Assembly: GCA_023265025.1 (NCBI GenBank)
Contig: JAHFUP010000012.1
Span: 1-64,000 of the forward strand
DNA: 64,000 bases
Source: Acidimicrobiia bacterium
Lineage (GTDB): Bacteria > Actinomycetota > Acidimicrobiia > Acidimicrobiales > AC-14
Reading direction: 5' to 3'
Shown: positions 1-7,713 of the stretch, one piece after another
Numbering within the stretch: position 1 is the first letter of the stretch
Layout: every line of letters begins with the position of its first letter
Notes under the pieces: generated by a model
What the model was told of the DNA's origin: nothing
The model's input: the letters and a program-made list of their open reading frames with translations, nothing else
The model's database searches: none
Position numbers and translations under genes: made by a program

Positions 1-77
1 GCGCCGACCTCAGCACCACCGACACCGTCTATCCCGGCACCGACCTCGTCCTCCGCTACAGCGTCAAGGAGCCCTGA
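1..77 (+). CDS. C-terminal end of a LysM-like protein (partial)
   Basis: Only the last 24 codons are in the window, read from base 3 to the TGA at 75-77. The residues include TVYPGTDLVLRY, which resembles the end of a LysM peptidoglycan-binding module (a YPG turn followed by a beta strand). The family assignment rests on this short tail only. The stop lies in the same reading frame as the following Vps62-like gene, and no other stop intervenes before that gene's GTG. Confidence 0.45.
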   Translation, partial: ADLSTTDTVYPGTDLVLRYSVKEP

Positions 78-140
78 GCACCGCAGGGACTACTGCGCGT
101 AGGTCAGGAGTCCTGGATTCCTCACGACGACCCCGACCCC

Positions 141-1103
141 GTGTCTCGTTATGCGCCGCTTGTGCGGCTGCATCCGCTTGAGAGGTACTTCCCACTCGAC
201 CCAGACTTGTTTATTGCTCACTCGGAGCTTCGCTGGGCACACGATCGTGCCTGTGGAGACCACACCGCCGCGGCCCTCGGGACGATCGACCCCTACGATC
301 TCGGGCACGGTCGCTACGGTCATCAAGCCGCGAGCATCGGACTCCTCTCGCGCTGTCTGGACGATGGTCCCCGCTTCGGATCGGATGAGCTCACCCGCCC
401 CGGCCAGACGGGCAAGCCGGGCCTTGCTACCGACGAAGGCTTTTTCCTCGATCTAGACAACTCTTGGCGAGCCGGGCAGAAGCCGGTCGCGGGTGAGCCT
501 TATACGGTTCCGGTGTACTACACCTATGTTCCTGGCAGGTTCATCACGTATTGGTTCATGTATGGGTTCAACGATCCCGGCATCGGATGGACCAACTGGG
601 GTCCGATTCCTCCTCTGCCAGTATACGCGTCGCTCGATCGCCATGAAGGGGACTGGGAGCGGATCGTCGTCCGCTTGGACAGGAACGAAAACCCAATCGG
701 CGTCGAGTACTTTCAGCACAACTGTGACGGCAAGCTTGTCGATTGGTCCGTGATGGGGTTGAACGGTCATTTGTTCAATGAGACCCATCCCATCGTGTAC
801 AGCGCCTTGGGCTCCCACGCGTCGTACTTTGAGGTCCCATTGAGCGGTGGCTACCTGTTCCCCTGCTTTTCTGGCCCGCCGGCCTTCGACCTGGTCGCCG
901 ACGGCGGAGCGCAATGGGAAACCTGGTTGTCCCTGAGGAACGTCGATGTCGAGGGCCGGCCTTGGTATGGAGAATCGGGGACGGGTGGATACGGAGGCGC
1001 TTGGGGCGAGGTGGGCTCGCGAATCCCAGGAACTGATTGGTCCAATACCGGCCCACTCGGCCCCCCGTGGAAGCGAGCTGACGGCGGCGGGCTGGCGCGC
1101 TGA
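141..1103 (+). CDS. Vps62-related protein
   Basis: A 320-residue protein matching the bacterial Vps62-related family. Diagnostic stretches are APLVRLHPLERYFP near the N-terminus, DRHEGDWERIVVRLD in the middle and YSALGSHASYF followed by a Trp/Gly-rich C-terminus. The HEGDWE and GSHASY segments are the family core. No signal peptide or membrane segment is visible and the biochemical role of the family is unknown. The GTG start at 141 is the only usual start codon near the N-terminal homology, but no clear ribosome site precedes it, and the frame is open back to the TGA at 75-77. It may belong with the LysM-like gene just upstream. Confidence 0.75.
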   Translation: MSRYAPLVRLHPLERYFPLDPDLFIAHSELRWAHDRACGDHTAAALGTIDPYDLGHGRYGHQAASIGLLSRCLDDGPRFGSDELTRPGQTGKPGLATDEGFFLDLDNSWRAGQKPVAGEPYTVPVYYTYVPGRFITYWFMYGFNDPGIGWTNWGPIPPLPVYASLDRHEGDWERIVVRLDRNENPIGVEYFQHNCDGKLVDWSVMGLNGHLFNETHPIVYSALGSHASYFEVPLSGGYLFPCFSGPPAFDLVADGGAQWETWLSLRNVDVEGRPWYGESGTGGYGGAWGEVGSRIPGTDWSNTGPLGPPWKRADGGGLAR

Positions 1104-1353
1104 CACGAAGCAAGGACTCACCCGCACCGAGGGCGTTCCTGAGGCAGCCGAGACGGCACGACACCGAGACCGAAGGCGCTTGCTGAACGCCCGCGCCTCC
1201 TCGGTCGTCCGGCTCGCGCTCGGCCGATCCGGGCTGGCGTACCTGGGCTCGTCCGCAACATCCGAGCAGCAGCCCGCTTGCGCGCTCATGGAGAACGTCG
1301 GTCGAGTCGATGCGGGCCATGAGGGCACTGTCACTCTGCTGTCGCAGCCACTG

Positions 1354-1742
1354 TCAATTTCCTGTCGCTTTACAGCGGTCGTTCTCAGCAATGATGAAGC
1401 GGTCGCTGAGCCCGGCTCGGCTCAACTTCTCGAGAGTCCCCGAGCGGGGGACTTGAGGAGCATCTCGCCCTTGATCTCGTCGAGCAGCGTCGAAGCGGTG
1501 ACCAGGGCGACCAGTCCCGCGTGGTCGAGGAACTCCGCCCTACCGAGGTTGACGACGACGCTTCGGTACCCGCTGTCGACCAGAGCCCGCACCCGGTTCA
1601 GGAACTCGGGAGCCGTCCACCGATCCACTTCTCCGACCAGACTGAGATGAACTCGGGCCCCACGGATAGCGACGTACAGACCGAGGCGCGTGTGCCGGGC
1701 CGGCAGACGACCGGGTCCCAGGCCGATTGGCAGGGCAAGCCG
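1354..1742 (-). pseudogene. STAS-domain protein, frameshifted
   Basis: On the minus strand the reading runs ...HLSLVGEVDRWTAPEFL... then VVVNLGRAEFLDHAGLVALV, the beta-strand and phospho-acceptor-loop pattern of STAS anti-sigma-factor antagonists (D-H-A-G-L in place of the usual D-S-A-G-L). Near 1438-1441 a run of four G on the minus strand appears to lack one base: adding one restores a normal STAS end (LEKLSRAGLSDRF...) that stops at 1354, whereas the frame as given stops at 1422. The first beta strand precedes the only GTG (1626-1628), so no proper start is visible. The frame is open back to the TAG that ends the methyltransferase upstream. Gene decay and an assembly indel are both possible. 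Confidence 0.6.
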
Positions 1743-2546
1743 CTATAGCGGCTTCATTGCGGCGACGACGATGTAGCCGAGGTACGGCACGGCGCGAGCC
1801 ATGCGGGGCATGAGCCAGGCCATCTTGCGGACATGCGCCGGCCGGATGGCGACCCGGCCCATGATCGCCATGCTCCTCGCCACGCCCTCGTCGGCCAGGA
1901 ACCCGCGGGGCGTCATCATCTCGAACGGACCGGTCTCGGTCTCGATGGCGCCGAGGCCGGCGGCCTCGTAGATCTGGACCCAGTCCTCGACCGTGTCGAA
2001 CTCCAGCCCCGGGCACACCTGGCCCAGGAAGATCTCTCTGGCCTCCTCCGACGGCCGGCTCCGCCAGAAGAACTCGGTGGCCAGCACCCGCCCGCCCGGC
2101 TTCGCCACCCGCACCAGCTCGGCGGCGGCACGGCGGCGATCGACGAACATGGTGACCGCTTCGGCGATGACGACGTCGAAGACCCCGTCGCCCACATCCA
2201 GGCCGAGGATGTCGCCGTGAGCCACCGTGACGCAATCCGCGACGCCCGCAGCCCGGACGTTGTCCTCCGCTCGCTCCAGCATCAGCGGCGAGATGTCCAC
2301 CGCCGTCACCTGGGCCCCAGAACGGCGGGCGATCTCGACGGCGGTCGCCGCCACCCCGCACCCGACGTCGAGCACCCGGGTCCCATGGGTGATGCCGGCT
2401 CGGGCCAGCAGCGACTCCGTCGAGGCCCGGCCGCCCGGGTGGATCACTCGTTTGCCGATCACCGCCATGAACCTGTAGGGATCGAGCGCGGCGATGTCGT
2501 CTGCAGCCAGCCTGGTCATAACGGTCCCCTTCGCACCCTTCGACAT
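1743..2546 (-). CDS. SAM-dependent methyltransferase (class I)
   Basis: Class I Rossmann methyltransferase of about 267 residues. Motif I is VLDVGCGVAATA and the acidic end of strand 2 is TAVDISPLM. Further family-like blocks are AEAVTMFVDR, KPGGRVLATEFFWR and a C-terminal PYLGYIVVAAMKPL. The conserved GQVCPG Cys sits after strand 5, where ArsM-like enzymes carry a functional Cys. The substrate is unknown. The start at 2546 has AAGGA on the minus strand; an ATG at 2519 behind AAGGGG is equally good. It is divergent from the ArsR-rhodanese operon and shares its palindromic intergenic region, so co-regulation is likely. A broken STAS frame follows in the same frame after its TAG. Confidence 0.8.
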   Translation of the reverse strand: MSKGAKGTVMTRLAADDIAALDPYRFMAVIGKRVIHPGGRASTESLLARAGITHGTRVLDVGCGVAATAVEIARRSGAQVTAVDISPLMLERAEDNVRAAGVADCVTVAHGDILGLDVGDGVFDVVIAEAVTMFVDRRRAAAELVRVAKPGGRVLATEFFWRSRPSEEAREIFLGQVCPGLEFDTVEDWVQIYEAAGLGAIETETGPFEMMTPRGFLADEGVARSMAIMGRVAIRPAHVRKMAWLMPRMARAVPYLGYIVVAAMKPL

Positions 2547-2573
2547 GCCACATCCTTGGATCCCCTGGGTGCT

Positions 2574-2605
2574 ATTGTCAAGAGTTAGTGTGATAACTTG
2601 ACAAT
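2574..2605. promoter_or_regulatory. Palindromic operator between divergent genes
   Basis: A perfect 9-bp inverted repeat, ATTGTCAAG-N14-CTTGACAAT, with a second nested pair AGTTA (2583-2587) and TAACT (2594-2598). It lies 28 bp upstream of the ArsR-rhodanese start and upstream of the divergent methyltransferase. TTGA-containing dyads of this kind are typical targets of ArsR/SmtB-family repressors. The nearest candidate regulator is the adjacent gene. A GATAAC at 2592-2597 could act as the -10 of the rightward promoter, which would place the operator over it. Confidence 0.7.
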
Positions 2606-2632
2606 GCCGCCACACCAGCGGAGGATGACGCC

Positions 2633-3301
2633 ATGAGCGACCGACAGGCCAAGGACGCGCTGTTCGACGCCTTCGCCGAAGTGGCCAAGGCGCTGGCCAG
2701 CGGGCGGCGGGCCGAGATCATCGACGTGCTGGCCCAAGGGGAGCGATCCGTCGAGGAGATCGCCACTGAGCTCGGCCAGTCGGTGGCCAACACGTCGCAC
2801 CACCTCCGGGCCCTGGCCCGAGCCGGGCTGGTAGCCACCCGTCGGGATGCGACCCGCATCTTCTACCGCCTGGCCAGCGACCGCGTCGCCAGCCTGTGGG
2901 CCGCAATGCGCGACGTCGCAGCCGACCATGTCGCTGGCATCGACCGCCTCGCCGAGGCCTATCTCGGCGACCGTGACGGCTTGGAGGCCATCAGCCAACA
3001 GGAGCTGGCGGCGCGGCTGGCGCGGGGCGACCTGGTGGTGCTCGACGTCCGCCCCGAGCCCGAGTTCCGGGCCGGGCACATCACCGGCGCCCGCTCCGTG
3101 CCCCTCAGCGAGCTCCGGCGCAGCCTGCGGGCGCTGCCCAAGGGCGCCGAGGTCGTGGCCTACTGCCGCGGCCGGTACTGCGTGTACGCCGACGAGGCCG
3201 TACGCGAGCTGGGCCGCCGGGGCTACCGGGCCAAGCGGCTCGAGGACGGGTTCCCAGAATGGAAGCGGGCCGGGCGCCCGGTGACCACCGGCCAAGACTG
3301 A
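2633..3301 (+). CDS. ArsR-type HTH regulator fused to rhodanese
   Basis: A 222-residue fusion. Residues 10-95 form an ArsR-type winged helix with recognition helix SVANTSHHLRALARAGLV. Residues 115-215 form a rhodanese domain (VVLDVRPEPEFRAGHITGA) with Cys178 in the active loop AYCRGRYC and a second Cys at 183. The HTH part has no cysteines, so the classical ArsR metal site is absent and the likely sensor is the rhodanese Cys178/Cys183 pair. That suggests response to persulfide, sulfane sulfur or an analogous selenium or arsenic species (inference). The ATG has GGAGG at 2620-2624. First gene of a four-gene operon, with autoregulation likely through the palindrome just upstream. Confidence 0.9.
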   Translation: MSDRQAKDALFDAFAEVAKALASGRRAEIIDVLAQGERSVEEIATELGQSVANTSHHLRALARAGLVATRRDATRIFYRLASDRVASLWAAMRDVAADHVAGIDRLAEAYLGDRDGLEAISQQELAARLARGDLVVLDVRPEPEFRAGHITGARSVPLSELRRSLRALPKGAEVVAYCRGRYCVYADEAVRELGRRGYRAKRLEDGFPEWKRAGRPVTTGQD

Positions 3302-3317
3302 GCGGGGAGAACGACCC

Positions 3318-4097
3318 ATGCCTTCCGACGTGCTGGTTGACGCCGAGAGCCTTCGGGCCGAGGTGCGGGACAAGTACCGCGCCGTGGCCGTCGATCCCAC
3401 CCGCGCCTACCACTTTCACACCGGCCGGGCCCTCGCAGCTCGCCTCGGCTACGACCCCGACGTGGTCGACGCCCTGCCCGAGGTGGCGGTGGAGTCCTTC
3501 GCCGGCGTCGGGAGCCCCTTCGCCCTCCGCCAGCTCGCAGAGGGCGAGCGGGTGGTCGACGTGGGCTCGGGGGCCGGCTTCGACTCCTTCGTGGCCGCCG
3601 GCCAGGTCGGGCCCCACGGTCGCGTCGTCGGCGTCGACATGACGGAAGAGATGCTGGCCAAGTCCCGGGCCACCGCCGAGCAGCTAGCGCTTGATCAGGT
3701 CGAGTTCCGTGAGGGCCTGGCCGAGGCCTTGCCGATCGCCGACGCGTGGGCGGACGTGGTGATCTCCAACGGGGTCATCAACCTGTGTGCCGACAAGCGG
3801 GCAGTGTTCGCCGACATCTTCCGTGTCCTGCGCCCCGGCGGGGTCCTCCAGTTCGCCGACATCGCCAACGGCCGGCCGGTGCCGACCGAGGCCCTGCGGG
3901 ACATCGACCTGTGGACCGGCTGAATCGCCGGTGGCCTGCCGTGCGCAGGCTGGCAGCAGATGCTCGAAGGCTCGGGCTTCGTCGACGTCCGCATCGGGGA
4001 GCCGGTCGACACCTTCGGCGGGGCGGGGGGCGAGGCAAATGCCCGGGCCTATGAGGTCTTCGGCTACGCGTTCCTGGCCCGCAAGCCGACGGCGTGA
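3318..4097 (+). CDS. SAM methyltransferase with in-frame TGA (candidate selenoprotein)
   Basis: Class I methyltransferase related to ArsM/UbiE-like enzymes: motif I VVDVGSGAGFDS (79-90), VVGVDMTEEML (103-113), SNGVINLCADK (150-160), LRPGGVLQFADI (171-182). Codon 202 is TGA (3921-3923), inside DLWTG-TGA-IAGGLPCAGW. Related methyltransferases have Cys here, equivalent to the conserved third-region Cys of ArsM. After the TGA the same frame continues for 57 sense codons with normal GC-rich third positions and a family-like C-terminus (GYAFLARKP). It ends at 4095-4097, where the next gene starts in a GTGA overlap. A hairpin with a G/U-containing loop directly follows the TGA. Alternatives are a recent nonsense mutation or a base error; termination at the TGA would give only 201 residues. 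Confidence 0.75.
3927..3954 (+). promoter_or_regulatory. SECIS-like hairpin behind in-frame TGA
   Basis: Starting 3 nt after the TGA at 3921-3923, GCCG (3927-3930) pairs with TGGC (3951-3954, one G-U pair). After a three-base GTG bulge on the 5' side, GCCTGC (3934-3939) pairs with GCAGGC (3945-3950) around the loop CGTGC (3940-3944). The loop G is 18 nt past the TGA. Bacterial SECIS elements are stem-loops directly 3' of the UGA with a G, often GU, in a small apical loop and a bulged U in the stem. All are present here, although the exact spacing differs from E. coli fdhF. Drawn by eye; no folding energy was computed. Confidence 0.5.
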
Positions 4098-5458
4098 GCG
4101 GCGCCATCAGCGTGCCCGATGTCGTGGCCGTGGTCGACGAGGGCCTGGGGAACAGCTCGTACCTGGTCGACCTCGGCGACGGCAGCGCCCTGGTGGTGGA
4201 CCCGGTGCGCGATGCCGACGGCTACCTTGCCGAGGCGGACCGTCGTGGCCTGCGCATCACCCGGTCCGCCGAGACGCACCTCCACGCCGACTTCGTCTCC
4301 GGCAGCCGCGAGCTGGCCGCCCGGGGCGCCCGGGTCATTGCCGCCCGCTCCGCCGGTCTGGAGCACCCCCACCACGGGCTCGAGGGCGGGGAGGAGCTGG
4401 ACATGGGCGGGCTCACCCTCGTCGCCCTAGCCACACCGGGCCACACCCCCGAGCACCTCGCTTACCTCCTCCGGGACGGCCAGCGCCCGCTCGCCCTGTT
4501 CAGTGGCGGGTCGCTGCTCGTCGGCGCAGTGGCCCGCACCGACCTCATCAGCGCCGAGCGGACGGAGGAGCTGGCCCGCTTGCTGTGGCGATCGATCCAG
4601 GACCAGCTTCTGAGCCTGCCCGACGAGGTGCCCGTCCACCCCACCCACGGTGCCGGCTCGTTCTGCTCGGTCGCTCCAGGGGGCGAGCGGGTCACCACCA
4701 TCGGCCGCGAACGCAGCTCGAACCCGCTCCTCGCTGCGCCCGACGAGGACGCCTTCGTCGCCCGCCTCCTGGCCGGCTTTGGCACCTTCCCGCCCTATTT
4801 CCTCGAGCTGCGCGAGGTCAACCGCCGCGGCCCCGACGTCTACGGCGAACGTCCCTCCCTGAGCCAGCTCGGCGTCAGCACTGTCACCGGCCTTGTTGCC
4901 CAGGGCACCGTGGTGGTCGACGTGCGAGGAGTCGAGGCCTTTGCCGCCGGCCACATGCCGGGTTCACTGTCGATCCCGTTGCGCCCGCAGTTTGCCAGCT
5001 GGCTGGGCTGGCTGGTCGGGCGGGACCAGGACATCGTGTTCGTACTCGACGCGGACCAAAACCGGGCGGAGCTGGTCCGTCAGTGCCTGGCCATCGGCTA
5101 CGAGCGCCTGGCCGGCGAGCTGGCCGGCGGGATCGACTCATGGAGGTCCAAGGGCAACCCGGTGGCCACGATGTCGCTCGTCCTCCCCGACGAGGCGATC
5201 GGAACGGTGGTGGATGTGCGCCAGCGCAACGAGTTCTCCGCCGGCCACGTACCCGGTGCAGTGAGCATGGAGCTCGGGGACACCGCCGAGCAGCTCTCGA
5301 CGCTGCCGGCGGGCCCGCTCACCGTCATGTGCGGCCACGGCGAGCGAGCCATGAGTGCGGCGAGCATCCTCGCCGCCGAGGGCCGCACGGACGTCTCGGT
5401 GCTCCTCGGTGGCCCGGCTGACGTCGTTGCCGCCCGGCACCAGCGCCTGGCCGTCTGA
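4094..5458 (+). CDS. MBL-fold hydrolase with two rhodanese domains
   Basis: A 454-residue protein of the persulfide dioxygenase/CstB-like class. The MBL domain (about 1-235) has THLHADFVSGS (His62, His64, Asp66), ATPGHTPEH (His117), the dioxygenase-type Asp150 and VHPTHGAGSFCS. A first rhodanese (about 255-345) has DVRGVEAFAAGHMPGS but an Asp in place of the catalytic Cys. A second (about 365-450) has DVRQRNEFSAGHVPGA and a catalytic Cys near 412 in VMCGHGERA. Expected chemistry is oxidation or transfer of sulfane sulfur from a low-molecular-weight persulfide. The GTG start overlaps the stop of the upstream methyltransferase, so the two are translationally coupled. The MFS gene follows 2 bp later. 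Confidence 0.88.
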   Translation: MSGAISVPDVVAVVDEGLGNSSYLVDLGDGSALVVDPVRDADGYLAEADRRGLRITRSAETHLHADFVSGSRELAARGARVIAARSAGLEHPHHGLEGGEELDMGGLTLVALATPGHTPEHLAYLLRDGQRPLALFSGGSLLVGAVARTDLISAERTEELARLLWRSIQDQLLSLPDEVPVHPTHGAGSFCSVAPGGERVTTIGRERSSNPLLAAPDEDAFVARLLAGFGTFPPYFLELREVNRRGPDVYGERPSLSQLGVSTVTGLVAQGTVVVDVRGVEAFAAGHMPGSLSIPLRPQFASWLGWLVGRDQDIVFVLDADQNRAELVRQCLAIGYERLAGELAGGIDSWRSKGNPVATMSLVLPDEAIGTVVDVRQRNEFSAGHVPGAVSMELGDTAEQLSTLPAGPLTVMCGHGERAMSAASILAAEGRTDVSVLLGGPADVVAARHQRLAV

Positions 5459-5460
5459 CA

Positions 5461-6747
5461 GTGCCTGCGCCGAGGGCCCGCCTAGCGATCCAGCTGGGGC
5501 TGCGGGAGAACCTGGCCCAGTTCAGCCTCCTGGTGGCCGTCAACGCCCTTGTGGGCGGCATGGTCGGCCAGGAGCGGACCGTGCTGCCGCTGCTGGCCAA
5601 GCAGACCTTCGCTCTCACCGCCTTCACCGCCAGCGCCACCTTCATAATTGCCTTCGGAGCGACCAAGGCGCTGGCCAACCTGGCCACCGGGGCCCTTATC
5701 GACCGGATCGGCCGCAAGCCCGTGCTCGTCGCCGGCTGGATCGTCGGGATCCCGGTGCCGCTCCTGCTGATCTGGGCGCCGACCTGGGGGTGGATCATCG
5801 CCGCCAACGTGCTGCTCGGGGTCAATCAGGCCATGACGTGGTCGACGACGGTCGTCATGAAGATCGACCTGGTGGGACCTGCCCGGCGAGGCACTGCCCT
5901 GGGCTTCAACGAGGCGGCCGGCTACGGCGCCGTCTCCCTCACCGCCCTGGCGACGGGCGCGATCGCCGCCCGCTACGGGCTACGCCCCGAGCCGTTCTTC
6001 CTGGGCATCGCCGTCACCGCCCTGGGGCTCGGCCTGTCCACGCTCTTCGTGCGAGAGACCCAGGGCCACGCTCGCCTCGAAGCGGCTTCGGCCGGAAGGG
6101 CGGACGGCACCGACAGCTTCGGTTCCATCTTCGCCCGGGCCACCTGGGGCGACCCTACGCTCAGCGCGGTCAGCCAGGCTGGACTGGTGAACAATGCCGT
6201 CGACGGGTTGGCATGGGGGATCCTGCCGCTTCTGTTCGCGGCCAACGGACAGTCGGTGGAGGCGATCGGTGTGCTGGCCGCTCTCTATCCCGGCGTGTGG
6301 TGCGTGGGCCAGCTGTTCACCGGGGCATGGTCGGACCGGGTTGGGCGCAAGCCGCTGATCGTGGCCGGCATGGTGCTGCAGGGTGCCGCTCTGGCCCTGG
6401 TGTCGGCGACGACTGGTTTCGCGTCGTGGGCGGTCGGCGCCGTGCTCATCGGCATCGGTACCGCCCTGGTGTACCCCACGCTCATCGCCGCGGTGGGCGA
6501 CGTGGCGCATCCAACCTGGCGGGCGACTGCCGTCGGCGTCTACCGGCTTTGGCGCGACACTGGCTACGTGGTCGGCGCCCTCCTCGGCGGTGTCGTGGCC
6601 GACGCGTTCGATCTCCGAGCCGCGGTGATGGTGGTCGCAGCATTGAGCGTCGTCTCCGGCCTGGTCGTCGCTACGCGCATGGAGGAGACAGGCGATCCGG
6701 ACGATGGGGCTGGTCCGCGCAGAGCGCCGGCTGTCAACGCGGCGTGA
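5461..6747 (+). CDS. MFS transporter
   Basis: A 428-residue integral membrane protein with about twelve hydrophobic segments. The family loop motif occurs twice, GALIDRIGRKPVLV (after the second segment of the N-half) and GAWSDRVGRKPLIV (C-half), as expected for two six-helix bundles. It starts with GTG two bases after the MBL-rhodanese stop and is the last gene of the ArsR-rhodanese operon. The context suggests export of the product of the methyltransferase or relief from a reactive sulfur or metalloid species. The substrate cannot be told from sequence. Confidence 0.88.
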   Translation: MPAPRARLAIQLGLRENLAQFSLLVAVNALVGGMVGQERTVLPLLAKQTFALTAFTASATFIIAFGATKALANLATGALIDRIGRKPVLVAGWIVGIPVPLLLIWAPTWGWIIAANVLLGVNQAMTWSTTVVMKIDLVGPARRGTALGFNEAAGYGAVSLTALATGAIAARYGLRPEPFFLGIAVTALGLGLSTLFVRETQGHARLEAASAGRADGTDSFGSIFARATWGDPTLSAVSQAGLVNNAVDGLAWGILPLLFAANGQSVEAIGVLAALYPGVWCVGQLFTGAWSDRVGRKPLIVAGMVLQGAALALVSATTGFASWAVGAVLIGIGTALVYPTLIAAVGDVAHPTWRATAVGVYRLWRDTGYVVGALLGGVVADAFDLRAAVMVVAALSVVSGLVVATRMEETGDPDDGAGPRRAPAVNAA

Positions 6748-6766
6748 CTGTCAGTTTCCCTTCACT

Positions 6767-7177
6767 TCACAAGGGCAGTGGACGCGCTTCTACGACCTCG
6801 ATCACGCACCGAGGACCGGGTGCCCGCGCCAGCCGGGCGTCGGCCGTGATGAGCGTGGCCTGCAGCGCCTCCGCAAGGGCGACATAGAACGCGTCCCACG
6901 CTCGCAGCGAGCCCTTGAGCTCCCAGACTCTGCCCAAGAGCGGCCGGTGCCCAAAACGCTCGCCCGGCCATTCTCGAAGGTCTTCGACCGCCTGGTCCGC
7001 CGCCGTTGCGTCGAGACGGCCTCGTAGGTGATCCCTTCGGATCACGCTGACCACTTCGACGTCGATGACTGATGGTGCTGCGTGTTCAGTATCGAGGGCG
7101 AGCCTCGCCCGGACGTCGTCGGCACGAGCGGTATCGGCGACGACCTCGTAGAGGCAGCTGGCATCAACGACCAGCAT
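6767..7177 (-). CDS. PIN-domain toxin, VapC-like
   Basis: A 136-residue PIN domain reading MLVVDASCLYEVV at the N-terminus (first catalytic Asp at residue 5). A helix around IDVEVVSVIRR carries a candidate acidic residue, and the C-terminal acidic pair lies in AWDAFYVALAE and LITADARLA. PIN toxins are Mg-dependent ribonucleases that cut tRNA or rRNA. The ATG at 7177 overlaps the end of the antitoxin gene by 14 bp. It points toward the MFS gene, ending 20 bp from it. A longer form starting at 7225 is possible but would extend far into the antitoxin. Confidence 0.85.
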   Translation of the reverse strand: MLVVDASCLYEVVADTARADDVRARLALDTEHAAPSVIDVEVVSVIRRDHLRGRLDATAADQAVEDLREWPGERFGHRPLLGRVWELKGSLRAWDAFYVALAEALQATLITADARLARAPGPRCVIEVVEARPLPL

Positions 7178-7424
7178 CGGGCCACTGCCCACGAAGCTCA
7201 TCCAACGCGGCGACCACATCTGCACGATCGATCTGTGACGGTCGACGTCTCGTCCGGGCGAGCCACTCCTCCACGGTCGGACGCGCCGCGAGTCGGGTGG
7301 CCTCCCTCCGGAGCAACTCCGGCACAGTCAGGCCAGCTTCTGATGCGCGCCGTCGAAGCGCCTCGTACACGTCATCGTCGAGGTCGCGCACCTGGATCGT
7401 CTTCGGCACGCCAAACCCTATCAT
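7164..7424 (-). CDS. Antitoxin, VapB/FitA-like
   Basis: About 86 residues. It opens with a short strand PKTIQVRDL followed by DDDVYEALRRRASEAGLTVPELLRREATRLA, the ribbon-helix-helix fold of FitA/VapB-type antitoxins. The C-terminal tail (EEWLARTRRRPSQIDRADVVAALDELRG) would wrap and block the PIN toxin. The upstream gene of a toxin-antitoxin pair with a 14-bp overlap. Such pairs usually repress their own promoter, here in the 7425-7713 gap, although I see no clear operator. An ATG at 7436 would add four residues. Confidence 0.82.
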   Translation of the reverse strand: MIGFGVPKTIQVRDLDDDVYEALRRRASEAGLTVPELLRREATRLAARPTVEEWLARTRRRPSQIDRADVVAALDELRGQWPDAGR

Positions 7425-7713
7425 GCGCCGGTGCATGTTTACACGCGCATCCGCATCACAGGAGGGCTACCCATCGTCCACCTTTCCCCTTTCAGGGGTC
7501 CCTGCAGCAAGACCCCTACCCTTGGTTCCGTTGCCGGGGGTGTCCGACCCTGGACAGCCGGCAGCCGGCAGGCGTAGCTTTCGATCCCGGCGGGGCGTCG
7601 CCCGGCTTTGCCACCGAGCCGACGCGTACCCAGCCGGCGACGAGGCTCGAGCACACGGGCCGCGTCTCGCCAGGCGGTCCTGTTCGCAGCCTCTTCACGC
7701 ACGAAAGACCGAC

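Noticed and set aside
1104-1353. Coding sequence between the Vps62-like gene and the STAS remnant
   Set aside because: Frames on both strands lack domain features and normal codon bias.
3318-4097. Genetic-code change with TGA read as Trp in this organism
   Set aside because: Many genes here end in TGA, several in ATGA/GTGA overlaps with the next gene, so TGA is a normal stop.
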